From Candidatus Sulfotelmatobacter sp. (GTDB lineage Bacteria > Acidobacteriota > Terriglobia > Terriglobales > Acidobacteriaceae): a stretch of DNA of 16,400 nt. Numbering within the stretch: position 1 is the first letter of the stretch; every line of letters starts with the position of its first letter. The position numbers and the translations under genes are program-made. Positions 1 to 6,676 of this stretch are shown here, one piece after another. The DNA lies in the NCBI GenBank assembly GCA_030040725.1, contig JASHTD010000237.1, positions 1 through 16,400 of the forward strand, in the 5' to 3' direction. A model generated the notes under the pieces. It was not told where the DNA came from. It did not search any database and worked only from the letters and a program-made list of their open reading frames with translations.

Positions 1-1446
1 GTCGTGGGAATTTCCGGCGTGGAGCGGCAATACAACACTTTATTGATGGGGACGAACGGCGCGCGCCGGGAACTGGTCAACAGCCACGGCCGCGAGGTCG
101 GCCTTTTGGATGAAACGGATGCGATTCCTGGAAAACAGTTGAAGCTCACGGTCGACGTCGATCTGCAGATTGCCGCGGAAGAGGCGATGGAAGGCAAGAA
201 CGGTGCGATTGTCGCAATGGATCCACGCAATGGAGAGATTCTCGCGATGGTGAGCCGGCCGACTTTTGATCCCCAAAGCTTTTCTGTGAGGGTTACGCGC
301 GACGAGTGGCAGAAGCTGGTCGACGACGAAAACCATCCGTTGATGAACAAGGCGATTCAGGCGCAGCTGGCGCCCGGTTCGACGTTCAAAATCATCATGG
401 CCACCGCTGGCCTGCAGGAAGGCGTAGCGCAGGATATGCATGTGATCTGCAACGGCGGCGCCGTTTTCTACGGACGTTATTTTCAATGCTGGATCTCCGA
501 ACGCCATCGCACGCACGGTGAGGTCGATATCAGCAAGGGGATTTATCAATCCTGCGATGTGTTCTTCTATACGCTGGCGGAGAAGCTTGGCATCGAACGC
601 ATCGCCAAGTATGCCAGCATGCTGGGCCTGGGGCAGAAAACAGGCATCGACTTGCCAAACGAGGTGAGCGGCGTAATGCCCTCGGAGGAGTGGAAGCTGC
701 GCAACTTCCATCAGAAATGGTTCGCCGGGGAGACGATTTCCGTCGGTATTGGTCAGGGAGCGGTAGCCGTAACTCCGATTCAACTGGCGAGAGCCATTGG
801 CGGCATTGCGAGCGGAGGCGTGTTGGTTCGTCCGCATGTCGCGTTTCCCGGCGAACTGCCGCCCGGTTTATCTCCCGCGTCGAGTGGTAGCGATAAGGTT
901 CAAATTCCGCTCGATCCAAAAAACTGGCAGATCATCACCGATGCCATGGCAGACGTGACTTCGCCGCACGTCGTGGACGCCAACGGTGTTGCCTGGTCGG
1001 GCACCGCTGCCGCGGCTCACTTGCAAGGCATCGATTTTGCTGGAAAAACGGGAACAGCTCAAACCATCAGCGGATCAGCCAAAGCGAAAATCGCCAACGG
1101 CAAGGCGCGGTTCAAGAACAATGCCTGGTTCGTGGGAGTGAGCCCGCGGCGGAATCCGGAGATCGTCGTTGCCGTGCTTTGGGAAGGCGGCGAAGAAGGG
1201 CCATTGGCCGCGCGCGTTTGTGCGCAGGTCATCAAAGCTTACGTCGACAAGGAACGCCAGATCCCGGCCAAGCTGGCCAGCGGCCGGGCCCCGGATACGA
1301 GCATTGACGTCGGCGCGGTGTGGACCGTTCCTGGACCTGATGGCGAAAACGACAAACTGCAAGGCGGCCACTTTCCGCTTGCGTTAGGGAGAACTGCCTC
1401 CGTGCTAGCAAGCGCTGCGCCTGTGTTGGGCAATGAGAAACAATAA
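1..1446 (+). CDS. mrdA: Penicillin-binding protein 2 (peptidoglycan D,D-transpeptidase), 3' portion
   Basis: This is the class B PBP that cross-links peptidoglycan in the periplasm during cell elongation, working with RodA. The frame is open from the first base, so the N-terminus (membrane anchor and most of the dimerisation domain) lies outside the window. About 481 residues are visible, against roughly 600-650 for the family. Counting from the GTG at position 4, the active-site motifs are all intact: STFK with nucleophile Ser126 and Lys129, SCD at 183-185 (the SxN/SxD position), and KTGT at 348-351. The segment GQGAVAVTPIQLA before the KTGT box is typical of the family. The stop at 1444-1446 overlaps a heptamer repeat, and rodA starts 30 nt later, so the two are surely co-transcribed. 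Family and function are secure. The mrdA symbol rests on the rodA neighbour. Confidence 0.96.
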   Translation, partial: VVGISGVERQYNTLLMGTNGARRELVNSHGREVGLLDETDAIPGKQLKLTVDVDLQIAAEEAMEGKNGAIVAMDPRNGEILAMVSRPTFDPQSFSVRVTRDEWQKLVDDENHPLMNKAIQAQLAPGSTFKIIMATAGLQEGVAQDMHVICNGGAVFYGRYFQCWISERHRTHGEVDISKGIYQSCDVFFYTLAEKLGIERIAKYASMLGLGQKTGIDLPNEVSGVMPSEEWKLRNFHQKWFAGETISVGIGQGAVAVTPIQLARAIGGIASGGVLVRPHVAFPGELPPGLSPASSGSDKVQIPLDPKNWQIITDAMADVTSPHVVDANGVAWSGTAAAAHLQGIDFAGKTGTAQTISGSAKAKIANGKARFKNNAWFVGVSPRRNPEIVVAVLWEGGEEGPLAARVCAQVIKAYVDKERQIPAKLASGRAPDTSIDVGAVWTVPGPDGENDKLQGGHFPLALGRTASVLASAAPVLGNEKQ

Positions 1447-1472
1447 CTGGCAACTGACAACTGAGAACTGAT
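1445..1472 (+). repeat. Four-copy heptamer tandem repeat (AACTGRN) at the mrdA/rodA junction
   Basis: Four contiguous 7-bp units are AACTGGC (1445-1451), AACTGAC (1452-1458), AACTGAG (1459-1465) and AACTGAT (1466-1472). Only the last two bases vary. The array begins inside the mrdA stop codon and ends 4 nt before the rodA ATG, so it occupies the place where a ribosome-binding site would be expected. No convincing Shine-Dalgarno sequence is present. Short heptamer arrays are known as dispersed intergenic repeats in some bacteria such as cyanobacteria. Whether this one is dispersed cannot be judged from a single copy. Confidence 0.85.
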
Positions 1473-1476
1473 TGGC

Positions 1477-2574
1477 ATGGCACGCTACGTTTCATTTCGT
1501 GATTTCGACTGGCTGCTGCTGGTCTTTGTGCTCCTGATTTGCGCTCTGGGTGTGATGGAGATCCAGAGCGCCACGGTTCACACAAAGTTTGCCGGGGCGA
1601 ACATCAAGCAGGTTTATTGGATCGCGGCGGGTGTCGGCTTGATGTTCCTGGTCAGCATGGTGAGCTATCAGGCGTTGCTCGATCAAATCCACTGGTTCTA
1701 TATTGCGGCGCTTGTCTCTTTGATGGCGGTTCTGGTTTTTGGGACAAAGGCTCTGGGAGCTAAACGCTGGATCAAAATGCCCGGCGGAAACCATTTTCAG
1801 CCATCGGAATGGGTAAAGCTGATCCTTATCCTGGCCGTCGCTAAATATTTTGCTGACCTGAGACAGCGGGGGCTCTCATGGTCCGATCTGCTGAAAGCGG
1901 GCGCGATTGTTGTGGTGCCGATGCTCATGGTTCTAAAGCAGCCGGATTTGGGTACGGCTCTTACCTACCTGCCGATCGCGGCAATGGGGATCTTCCTTGG
2001 TGGCCTCCAATGGAGACAGGGAATTGTCATCGCCCTGCTGGCTGCAATCGGTGTGGGGGCGGTATTTTTTGTGCCCCGGGTTCATGTGCTGAAGTCTTAC
2101 CAGAAGCAGCGGTTGACCAGCTTTGTCGATCCCGATCTCGATCCCCAGGGTTCTGGGTACCAAGTTGAGCAATCCCTGATTGCGGTAGGTTCTGGGGGAT
2201 TATGGGGCGGCAAAGGCTCGCAAACACACGGAGCTTTCCTGCCGGTGCCGCAGACCGACTTCATTTTTGCAGCCTTTGCCGAAGAACACGGATTCGTCGG
2301 CGCTTTGGGGGTTCTACTGTTATACTTCATAGTGCTGATGCGTTTGACCCAGAACGCGCAAACGGCGCCCGACCGCGCTGGCACGTTCGTGGTGATGGGT
2401 GTGGTAGCTGTGCTCAGCTTTCATATCCTGGTCAATGTCGGTATGGTGGTCGGCTTCATGCCGGTCACCGGAATACCTTTGCCGCTAATGAGTTACGGCG
2501 GGTCTTCCGTGCTTTTCATGTTCCTGGCGCTGGGGATGGTGATGAACGTCCGAATGCGCCGCTTTGTGAATTAA
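1477..2574 (+). CDS. rodA: Rod-shape-determining protein RodA (SEDS peptidoglycan glycosyltransferase)
   Basis: This is a SEDS-family polytopic membrane enzyme that polymerises lipid II into glycan strands in the elongasome, paired with PBP2. At 365 residues it has the usual RodA length, with about ten hydrophobic segments starting at residues 9-25. Family signatures are visible: FQPSEWVKL, KQPDLGTAL, GSGGLWGGKGS, the PQTDFIFAAFAEEHG loop with Asp261 (the conserved acidic position in the large extracellular loop), and the C-terminal PLPLMSYGGSS motif. FtsW is the alternative paralogue, but the immediately preceding PBP2 gene and the length favour RodA. The ATG at 1477 is the first start after the heptamer array. 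It has no clear Shine-Dalgarno sequence, so translational coupling to mrdA is likely. Confidence 0.97.
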   Translation: MARYVSFRDFDWLLLVFVLLICALGVMEIQSATVHTKFAGANIKQVYWIAAGVGLMFLVSMVSYQALLDQIHWFYIAALVSLMAVLVFGTKALGAKRWIKMPGGNHFQPSEWVKLILILAVAKYFADLRQRGLSWSDLLKAGAIVVVPMLMVLKQPDLGTALTYLPIAAMGIFLGGLQWRQGIVIALLAAIGVGAVFFVPRVHVLKSYQKQRLTSFVDPDLDPQGSGYQVEQSLIAVGSGGLWGGKGSQTHGAFLPVPQTDFIFAAFAEEHGFVGALGVLLLYFIVLMRLTQNAQTAPDRAGTFVVMGVVAVLSFHILVNVGMVVGFMPVTGIPLPLMSYGGSSVLFMFLALGMVMNVRMRRFVN

Positions 2575-3014
2575 CCGGCCAGGCCGGCGATTCAGTAACG
2601 TTCAGAACCGGGTTCAAGAGTCTTTTGAACCGCGAGATTGGACTGACAGTAGTTGCAAGTGAGCAGTTGCCGTGTCAAGGGCACGGCCCCAAAAATATCG
2701 ATCGCTCTCGCGTAAAGAGAGCATTTTACCGGTCATTCGAGCCATGGAAGGCCGGGCAGGATTGAAGACAGAACGCCGCTGGCAGGGAAACGGCCCCCCG
2801 ACCCGAAACGGTCTGAGAGTGCGGTCACAAACCGGCAGGCGAAAAGCGAAAAGTGCAAAAGATATCCAAGCTTGTGCAGCGGATTCGGCCCGGGACCAAT
2901 GTCCCGAGCCCCAACCGTCCCCCGTCCAAGGGTCTTATCGCGTCGCTCGATCCTTCCGCCTTCCTCGCTTCGATCCGGTGAAGACCTGCTGACGACAGCA
3001 GGACCGGAGTATCC
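2575..3014 (+). promoter_or_regulatory. Long hairpin-rich leader upstream of the RNase E/G gene
   Basis: This 440-bp stretch has no convincing gene. It contains a series of perfect inverted repeats: CCGGC/GCCGG (2575-2587), GGTTCAA/TTGAACC (2611-2631), GCCGTG/CACGGC (2669-2687, followed by CCCAAAAA), GCTCTC/GAGAGC (2704-2722, followed by ATTTTA), CGGGAC/GTCCCG with a CAAT loop (2891-2906, extended by GGC/GCC across one mismatch), and a bulged hairpin next to the start codon (2974-3008). An A-rich stretch around 2840-2862 repeats GCGAAAA. None of the hairpins is followed by a U-tract typical of a terminator. E. coli rne mRNA has a structured 5' UTR through which RNase E limits its own synthesis. 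By analogy this could be an autoregulatory leader, but the promoter position is unknown and I match it to no known RNA family. Confidence 0.5.
2974..3009 (+). promoter_or_regulatory. Bulged hairpin sequestering the rng Shine-Dalgarno sequence
   Basis: The outer helix TCCGGT (2974-2979) pairs perfectly with ACCGGA (3003-3008). A one-sided GAAGA bulge (2980-2984) separates it from the inner helix CCTGCTG (2985-2991) pairing with CAGCAGG (2996-3002) around an ACGA tetraloop. The two helices abut on the 3' side, giving 13 base pairs in total. The ribosome-binding site GGAG (3006-3009) lies 5 nt before the ATG at 3015, and three of its four bases are in the outer helix. Folding would therefore hinder initiation, as in a translational switch. 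The pairing is seen directly; the regulatory role is inferred. Confidence 0.6.
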
Positions 3015-5765
3015 ATGAACAAAGAGTTGTTTGTTTCTTCCACGCCTCACGAAACCAAAGTCGGGCTGGTGGAAGACGATTTGCTCGCAGAAGTTTACCT
3101 CGAGCGCGAAAATGAATACACCCTGGCGGGGTCCATTTATAAGGGTCGCGTGACCCGGGTTCTGCCTGGAATGCAGTCGGCTTTTGTCGACATCGGCCTC
3201 GAACGCGATGCTTTCCTTTACGTTTCCGACTTTATGGAACTGGAAGAGCACGACGAGGATGTAACCGATGTCATTCCCGCGAATCGGGCGGTACAGGATT
3301 TCCGCCCGCAGCCTGCGGGCACAACGGAATCCTCCAGTGAAGTCCAGACTTCCTCGTCCGAAGGTTCGACAGAGCCAGAACAGGACACCGGTTCCGAGCT
3401 GGGTTCTAATCAGGCTGGAGATGCAGGGGCTCAGAGGTTAGCTCCGGCATCGCCCGAGGGCTATACCGCAGGAGAACCGCAAGAGCGGGAACGTGGAGGT
3501 TGGCGAGGCCGCCGCCGCCGTCGCGGTGGGCGCCGGGACGGGCGAGGCGAGGGCCGAGATCGAGGGTTCGATGCACGTTCGGCTCGGCCTGCTGGTGAGA
3601 TGACTTCTTCCACTCCCTCATTCCGTACGCCGGAATCGGGCAGATCGCAGTTTGGGCCGCCCGCGGGTTATCAACCGATCCTGCTGCCCGGGGAGTCCAT
3701 TTCAAAATACCGGGGAATGTCCCAGAGTCAGGCCGTGGCGCCGCAAACTGGTCAGGAAGTGAGTCCTGATTCTCCGAGTGAGATTTCAACTCAATCCGTC
3801 GCTCCGGTCGCGTCGGTTTTTCCGGAAGATGAGCCGATCTTTTTCAATCGCGCTAGCGGACTAAGTGAGACCGAGGCAGGGGAATCGCACAACGCCATAG
3901 AAAGCGCACAACCGGCTCCGGCAATTGAAGCATCAACCCCGGTCGACTGGAATCGGGAGTTTCGGCGACCAGAACCGACAGGAGTGGTCGAATTTGCAGA
4001 GAAGCGTGAGCCGCAGAAGTCCATTGAACGCGGGCTTGTCGAAGTTGAACATGAAGTACCTACGCCATCCGCGTCCAGCATCCCGGCGTTTGCCGCTCCC
4101 GGAACTCTCGAGGAAGAAACCATCGAAGAGGACGAAGCCGACGCGGTGCGCTATGAGGGAACCTCCGACGAGGGCTATGAGGAATTTGAAGAAGAGACTC
4201 GGGCAGCCGGAGACGATTCGGGGAACGGCGAGCGGGCGCTTCCCGAGGTTCGCGAGACCGTAGCGGAGATTCATATGTCGTCCTTGGCCGAGTCAGGCGC
4301 TGCGCTTACCGAGGGCGCCCCCGAGCCAGAAGGTGAAGAAGACTCGGAAGAATACGAATTGGAAGAAGCTCAGGCGGAAGCGGAGGCCATGCTGGATGCA
4401 GAAGCGCGTGGCAATGGCACGGTCGATGCCAGCGCGGAGGTGCGCGCTCCCTCGGGAGCGGTAGGCTACACCCAGCGCTCTCCTCGTCCCCGGCCGGCTT
4501 ACGAGCGTCGTGGTGGGGGACGCCGTGGAGGGCGCCGCTTTCCTCGCCGCCAGTCGCAGGACGTTCCCAAGATCAGCGATCTGCTGAAAGAAGGCCAGGA
4601 GATTCTGGTGCAGATTGCCAAGGAACCGATCGGCAAGAAAGGCGCGCGCATCACCAGCCACATCGCGTTGCCCGGTCGCTTTCTCGTCTACATGCCGACG
4701 GTGAATCATACCGGCGTTTCCCGCAAAATCGCCTCCGATGAAGAGCGGCAGCGATTGAAGCGCATCGTGATGAGCGAGCGGGACAATGGTCACGGTGGTT
4801 TTATCGTCCGCACCGCGGCGCAGAACGCCGGCGAAGACGAACTGCGCGCCGATATCCGCTTCCTTAAAGGGTTGTGGAATGACATTAAGACCCGAGCCGA
4901 GAATTCCAAGCCTCCGGCTCTGATTTACCACGACCTGAACGTCGTCGAGCGCGTTTTGCGCGACCAGGTGACGTCCGACTTTTCCGTGATCTGGGTCGAT
5001 ACCGAACCGGAGTACGAGCGGATTCTGCGCTTCTTCAATCGCTTTCAGCCCGGGCTGGTGAAGCGGGTCAAGCTCTACACCAAAGAGACGCCGCTGTTCG
5101 AACAATTCGGCCTGGCCGATGAAATGAACAAGGCGCTCAAGTCAAAAGTTTGGCTGAAGAGCGGCGGGTACATCGTCATTAACCAGACCGAGGCGCTGGT
5201 TGCGATCGACATCAACACCGGCAAGTATGTGGGCAAAACTTCACGCCTGGAAGACACCATCGTCAAAACCAACGTCGATGCGATCAAAGAAATCGTGCGG
5301 CAGGTTCGCCTGCGCGATCTCGGCGGCATCATCATCATCGACTTCATTGACATGGATGAGCGCCGCAACCGGCAGCGCGTCATGCAGGCGCTCGAAGAAG
5401 AACTTCGCCACGATCGCGCGCCGTCAAAAGTCCTGCAGTTCAACGATTTCGGCCTGGTGGCTATCACGCGCAAGCGCGTCAAACAATCACTGGAACGCAC
5501 CATCGGCGCACCCTGTCCGTATTGCCAGTCCACCGGGTACGTGAAATCGGTGACCACGGTCTGCAACGAAATCTATGTGGAGATGCGCAAGATCGCCAAG
5601 CACCTGGAGCACGAGGACGTGATGCTGCGCGTAAATCCGGATGTGGCGAAGGAGTTGAAGGGCAACAATGGACGGTTGTTGAATGAGATGGAAGAACTCA
5701 CCAAGCGCACGATCATTGTGAAGAGTGATCCCGCGCTGCACCAGGAGCAGTTCGACATCAACTAG
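3015..5765 (+). CDS. rng: Ribonuclease E/G family endoribonuclease with a large insertion in the S1 domain
   Basis: This is a single-strand-specific endoribonuclease for rRNA maturation and mRNA turnover. Residues 1-77 start the S1 domain (SIYKGRVTRVLPGMQSAFVDIG). About 435 residues of low-complexity sequence follow, with an Arg/Gly patch near 158-193, a Glu-rich stretch near 365-465 and a second Arg/Gly patch near 490-515. The S1 domain then resumes at about 518 (PKISDLLKEGQEILVQI). The catalytic core is complete: Mg-binding Asp732 in AIDINTG, Asp776 in IIDFIDM, and the zinc-link CPYC (Cys834 and Cys837), corresponding to E. coli RNase E D303, D346 and C404/C407. The C-terminus ends about 80 residues after the zinc link, so there is no C-terminal scaffold as in E. 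coli RNase E. At 916 residues it is about twice the length of RNase G. RNase G is classically encoded near cell-shape genes, and this gene follows mrdA-rodA. Both rne and rng names are used for such proteins. Confidence 0.96.
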   Translation: MNKELFVSSTPHETKVGLVEDDLLAEVYLERENEYTLAGSIYKGRVTRVLPGMQSAFVDIGLERDAFLYVSDFMELEEHDEDVTDVIPANRAVQDFRPQPAGTTESSSEVQTSSSEGSTEPEQDTGSELGSNQAGDAGAQRLAPASPEGYTAGEPQERERGGWRGRRRRRGGRRDGRGEGRDRGFDARSARPAGEMTSSTPSFRTPESGRSQFGPPAGYQPILLPGESISKYRGMSQSQAVAPQTGQEVSPDSPSEISTQSVAPVASVFPEDEPIFFNRASGLSETEAGESHNAIESAQPAPAIEASTPVDWNREFRRPEPTGVVEFAEKREPQKSIERGLVEVEHEVPTPSASSIPAFAAPGTLEEETIEEDEADAVRYEGTSDEGYEEFEEETRAAGDDSGNGERALPEVRETVAEIHMSSLAESGAALTEGAPEPEGEEDSEEYELEEAQAEAEAMLDAEARGNGTVDASAEVRAPSGAVGYTQRSPRPRPAYERRGGGRRGGRRFPRRQSQDVPKISDLLKEGQEILVQIAKEPIGKKGARITSHIALPGRFLVYMPTVNHTGVSRKIASDEERQRLKRIVMSERDNGHGGFIVRTAAQNAGEDELRADIRFLKGLWNDIKTRAENSKPPALIYHDLNVVERVLRDQVTSDFSVIWVDTEPEYERILRFFNRFQPGLVKRVKLYTKETPLFEQFGLADEMNKALKSKVWLKSGGYIVINQTEALVAIDINTGKYVGKTSRLEDTIVKTNVDAIKEIVRQVRLRDLGGIIIIDFIDMDERRNRQRVMQALEEELRHDRAPSKVLQFNDFGLVAITRKRVKQSLERTIGAPCPYCQSTGYVKSVTTVCNEIYVEMRKIAKHLEHEDVMLRVNPDVAKELKGNNGRLLNEMEELTKRTIIVKSDPALHQEQFDIN

Positions 5766-5823
5766 CTGCTTTGGAGGGTGCGGCTTTCAGTCGGGCCGCT
5801 CGATTCAAAAGGTCAGGGAAGCG

Positions 5824-5839
5824 CACGGCTCGAGCCGTG
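5824..5839. repeat. Perfect 16-bp palindrome between rng and the toxin-antitoxin pair
   Basis: CACGGCTC followed by GAGCCGTG is a perfect palindrome 58 bp after the rng stop. As RNA it would form a 6-bp GC-rich stem with a UCGA loop. No U-run follows, so it is a poor intrinsic terminator, although it could protect the rng 3' end. The same CACGGC/GCCGTG stem arms occur in opposite order in the rng leader at 2669-2687, which hints at a dispersed REP-like element. Confidence 0.55.
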
Positions 5840-5896
5840 TTACGTCTACATGCTATTCGGCTTTTCCAAGACCCCTACCGTAATCGCGATGTCGGA

Positions 5897-5938
5897 AATG
5901 GCATTTCTTAATGCCAAATGCCATTATATAATGGCATT
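5897..5938 (+). promoter_or_regulatory. Antitoxin promoter and operator array (four half-sites, TATAAT inside)
   Basis: Four 9-bp half-sites are arranged as two 22-bp inverted repeats, each with a 4-bp centre. AATGGCATT (5897-5905) pairs imperfectly with AATGCCAAA (5910-5918). AATGCCATT (5917-5925) pairs perfectly with AATGGCATT (5930-5938) around ATAT. A consensus -10 box TATAAT (5927-5932) lies inside the second palindrome, and the -35 region is weak (around 5904-5910). A TATAAT here predicts a transcript starting near 5939-5940, exactly at the antitoxin ATG, which has no Shine-Dalgarno sequence. This is the layout expected for an autorepressed toxin-antitoxin operon. Confidence 0.75.
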
Positions 5939-5939
5939 C

Positions 5940-6245
5940 ATGACCACCACCCTGACTCTCGATAAAGCCGGACGCGTCGTCCTGCCCAAGCCAGTCCGCG
6001 ACGAAATGCAGCTCCGCGCGGGCGATTCGCTGGAACTGGAAAGCTCCGAGGATCGTATCGTGCTTCGCCCGCGCAGGGGAGGAACTGGCTTGCACAGGAA
6101 GCAAGGAATCTGGGTCTTCAGCACCGACGAGCCGATTTCGGCGGAAGCTACGGACAAAATTCTTCGCGAAATGCGCAATGAACGCGAGCTTAGGTTCTTG
6201 GGCAATCTTGCTCCACGCGCTTCGCGACGGAAGAAGAGACGGTGA
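5940..6245 (+). CDS. AbrB/MazE-fold antitoxin of a VapBC-type pair
   Basis: This is probably the DNA-binding antitoxin that neutralises the downstream PIN toxin and represses its own operon. It has 101 residues. The first 47 or so (TTTLTLDKAGRVVLPKPVR, then LRAGDSLELE and IVLRPR) match the swapped-hairpin SpoVT/AbrB fold. The remaining half, ending in a basic ASRRKKRR tail, is the likely toxin-binding part. The ATG at 5940 is preferred because the protein begins directly with the conserved fold and a TATAAT sits 7 bp upstream. The ATG at 5931 is possible but lies inside the operator. The frame is open back to 5778, but that upstream part does not look coding. The stop overlaps the toxin start by 4 nt, which suggests translational coupling. 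The family assignment is good; the specific subfamily is not certain. Confidence 0.86.
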   Translation: MTTTLTLDKAGRVVLPKPVRDEMQLRAGDSLELESSEDRIVLRPRRGGTGLHRKQGIWVFSTDEPISAEATDKILREMRNERELRFLGNLAPRASRRKKRR

Positions 6246-6676
6246 AATGGTTTTTCGATAGCTCGGTTCTCGTACCGGCGTTGTTGCCGGCCCATATCCA
6301 CCACGCTCGCAGCTTCGCGGTTTTCGCTGCCGCGAGTCCGAAGAATGCGGGTTGCGCAGCCCACAGCCTAGCCGAGGTTTACTCAACCCTCACTAAGTAC
6401 CCCGGAAAAGAGCGCCTGAGCGCTGAATACGCGGCTCTGCTTATTCAGCAAATTGAGGAGAGGCTAACCCTGGTATGGCTTGACGACGATGAGTATAGCG
6501 CCGCGATCCAGCGCATGGCGAGCATGGGCATCGTGGGAGGCGCCGTCTATGACGGACTGGTTGCGGCGTGTGCTCTCAAGGCGGGAGCGGCCCGCCTCTA
6601 CACCTGGAATGTACGACACTTCAGTTTGCTGGGTCCGGAGATGGAGAAGCTTGTAACAATGCCGCCGGCGGCTTAG
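6242..6676 (+). CDS. PIN-domain ribonuclease toxin (VapC-like)
   Basis: This 144-residue protein is predicted to be a Mg-dependent RNase toxin. PIN-domain acidic residues are in place: Asp6 in FFDSSVLV, Glu45 in SLAEVYSTLT, and Asp104 in VYDGLVAACAL. The C-terminal strand TWNVRHF carries Asn123 where many VapCs have Asp or Asn. The GTG start at 6242 overlaps the antitoxin stop (GTGA), and a purine-rich GAAGAAGAG lies just upstream. Length and motif spacing fit intact VapC toxins. The stop (TAG 6674-6676) overlaps the stop of the convergent gene on the other strand, with no space for a terminator between them. VapC targets are usually tRNA or rRNA; the target here cannot be told from sequence. 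Confidence 0.9.
   Translation: MKWFFDSSVLVPALLPAHIHHARSFAVFAAASPKNAGCAAHSLAEVYSTLTKYPGKERLSAEYAALLIQQIEERLTLVWLDDDEYSAAIQRMASMGIVGGAVYDGLVAACALKAGAARLYTWNVRHFSLLGPEMEKLVTMPPAA

Noticed and set aside
40..837. Long open frame on the minus strand opposite mrdA (265 codons)
   Set aside because: It lies antisense to a complete catalytic domain. Its openness reflects codon bias in the real gene, and its translation has no recognisable domain.
2704..2727. Intrinsic terminator GCTCTC/GAGAGC followed by ATTTTA after rodA
   Set aside because: The stem is only 6 bp with a 7-nt loop and the T-run is four bases interrupted by A, too weak to call.
2575..3014. RNase P RNA, tmRNA, 6S RNA or a known riboswitch in the rng leader
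   Set aside because: The conserved GAGGAAAGTCC-type and ACAGAA core of RNase P is absent, as are a tRNA-like tmRNA end and known riboswitch core sequences. Left as an unassigned structured leader.
4293..5105. Long open frame on the minus strand opposite rng (270 codons)
   Set aside because: It is antisense to the conserved S1 and catalytic regions of the RNase and has no family signature.
5778..5939. Upstream extension of the antitoxin frame to ATG 5778 (54 extra residues)
   Set aside because: It covers the GC-rich palindrome and the operator with its TATAAT, has no ribosome-binding site and reads unlike protein. The conserved AbrB fold starts at the ATG at 5940.
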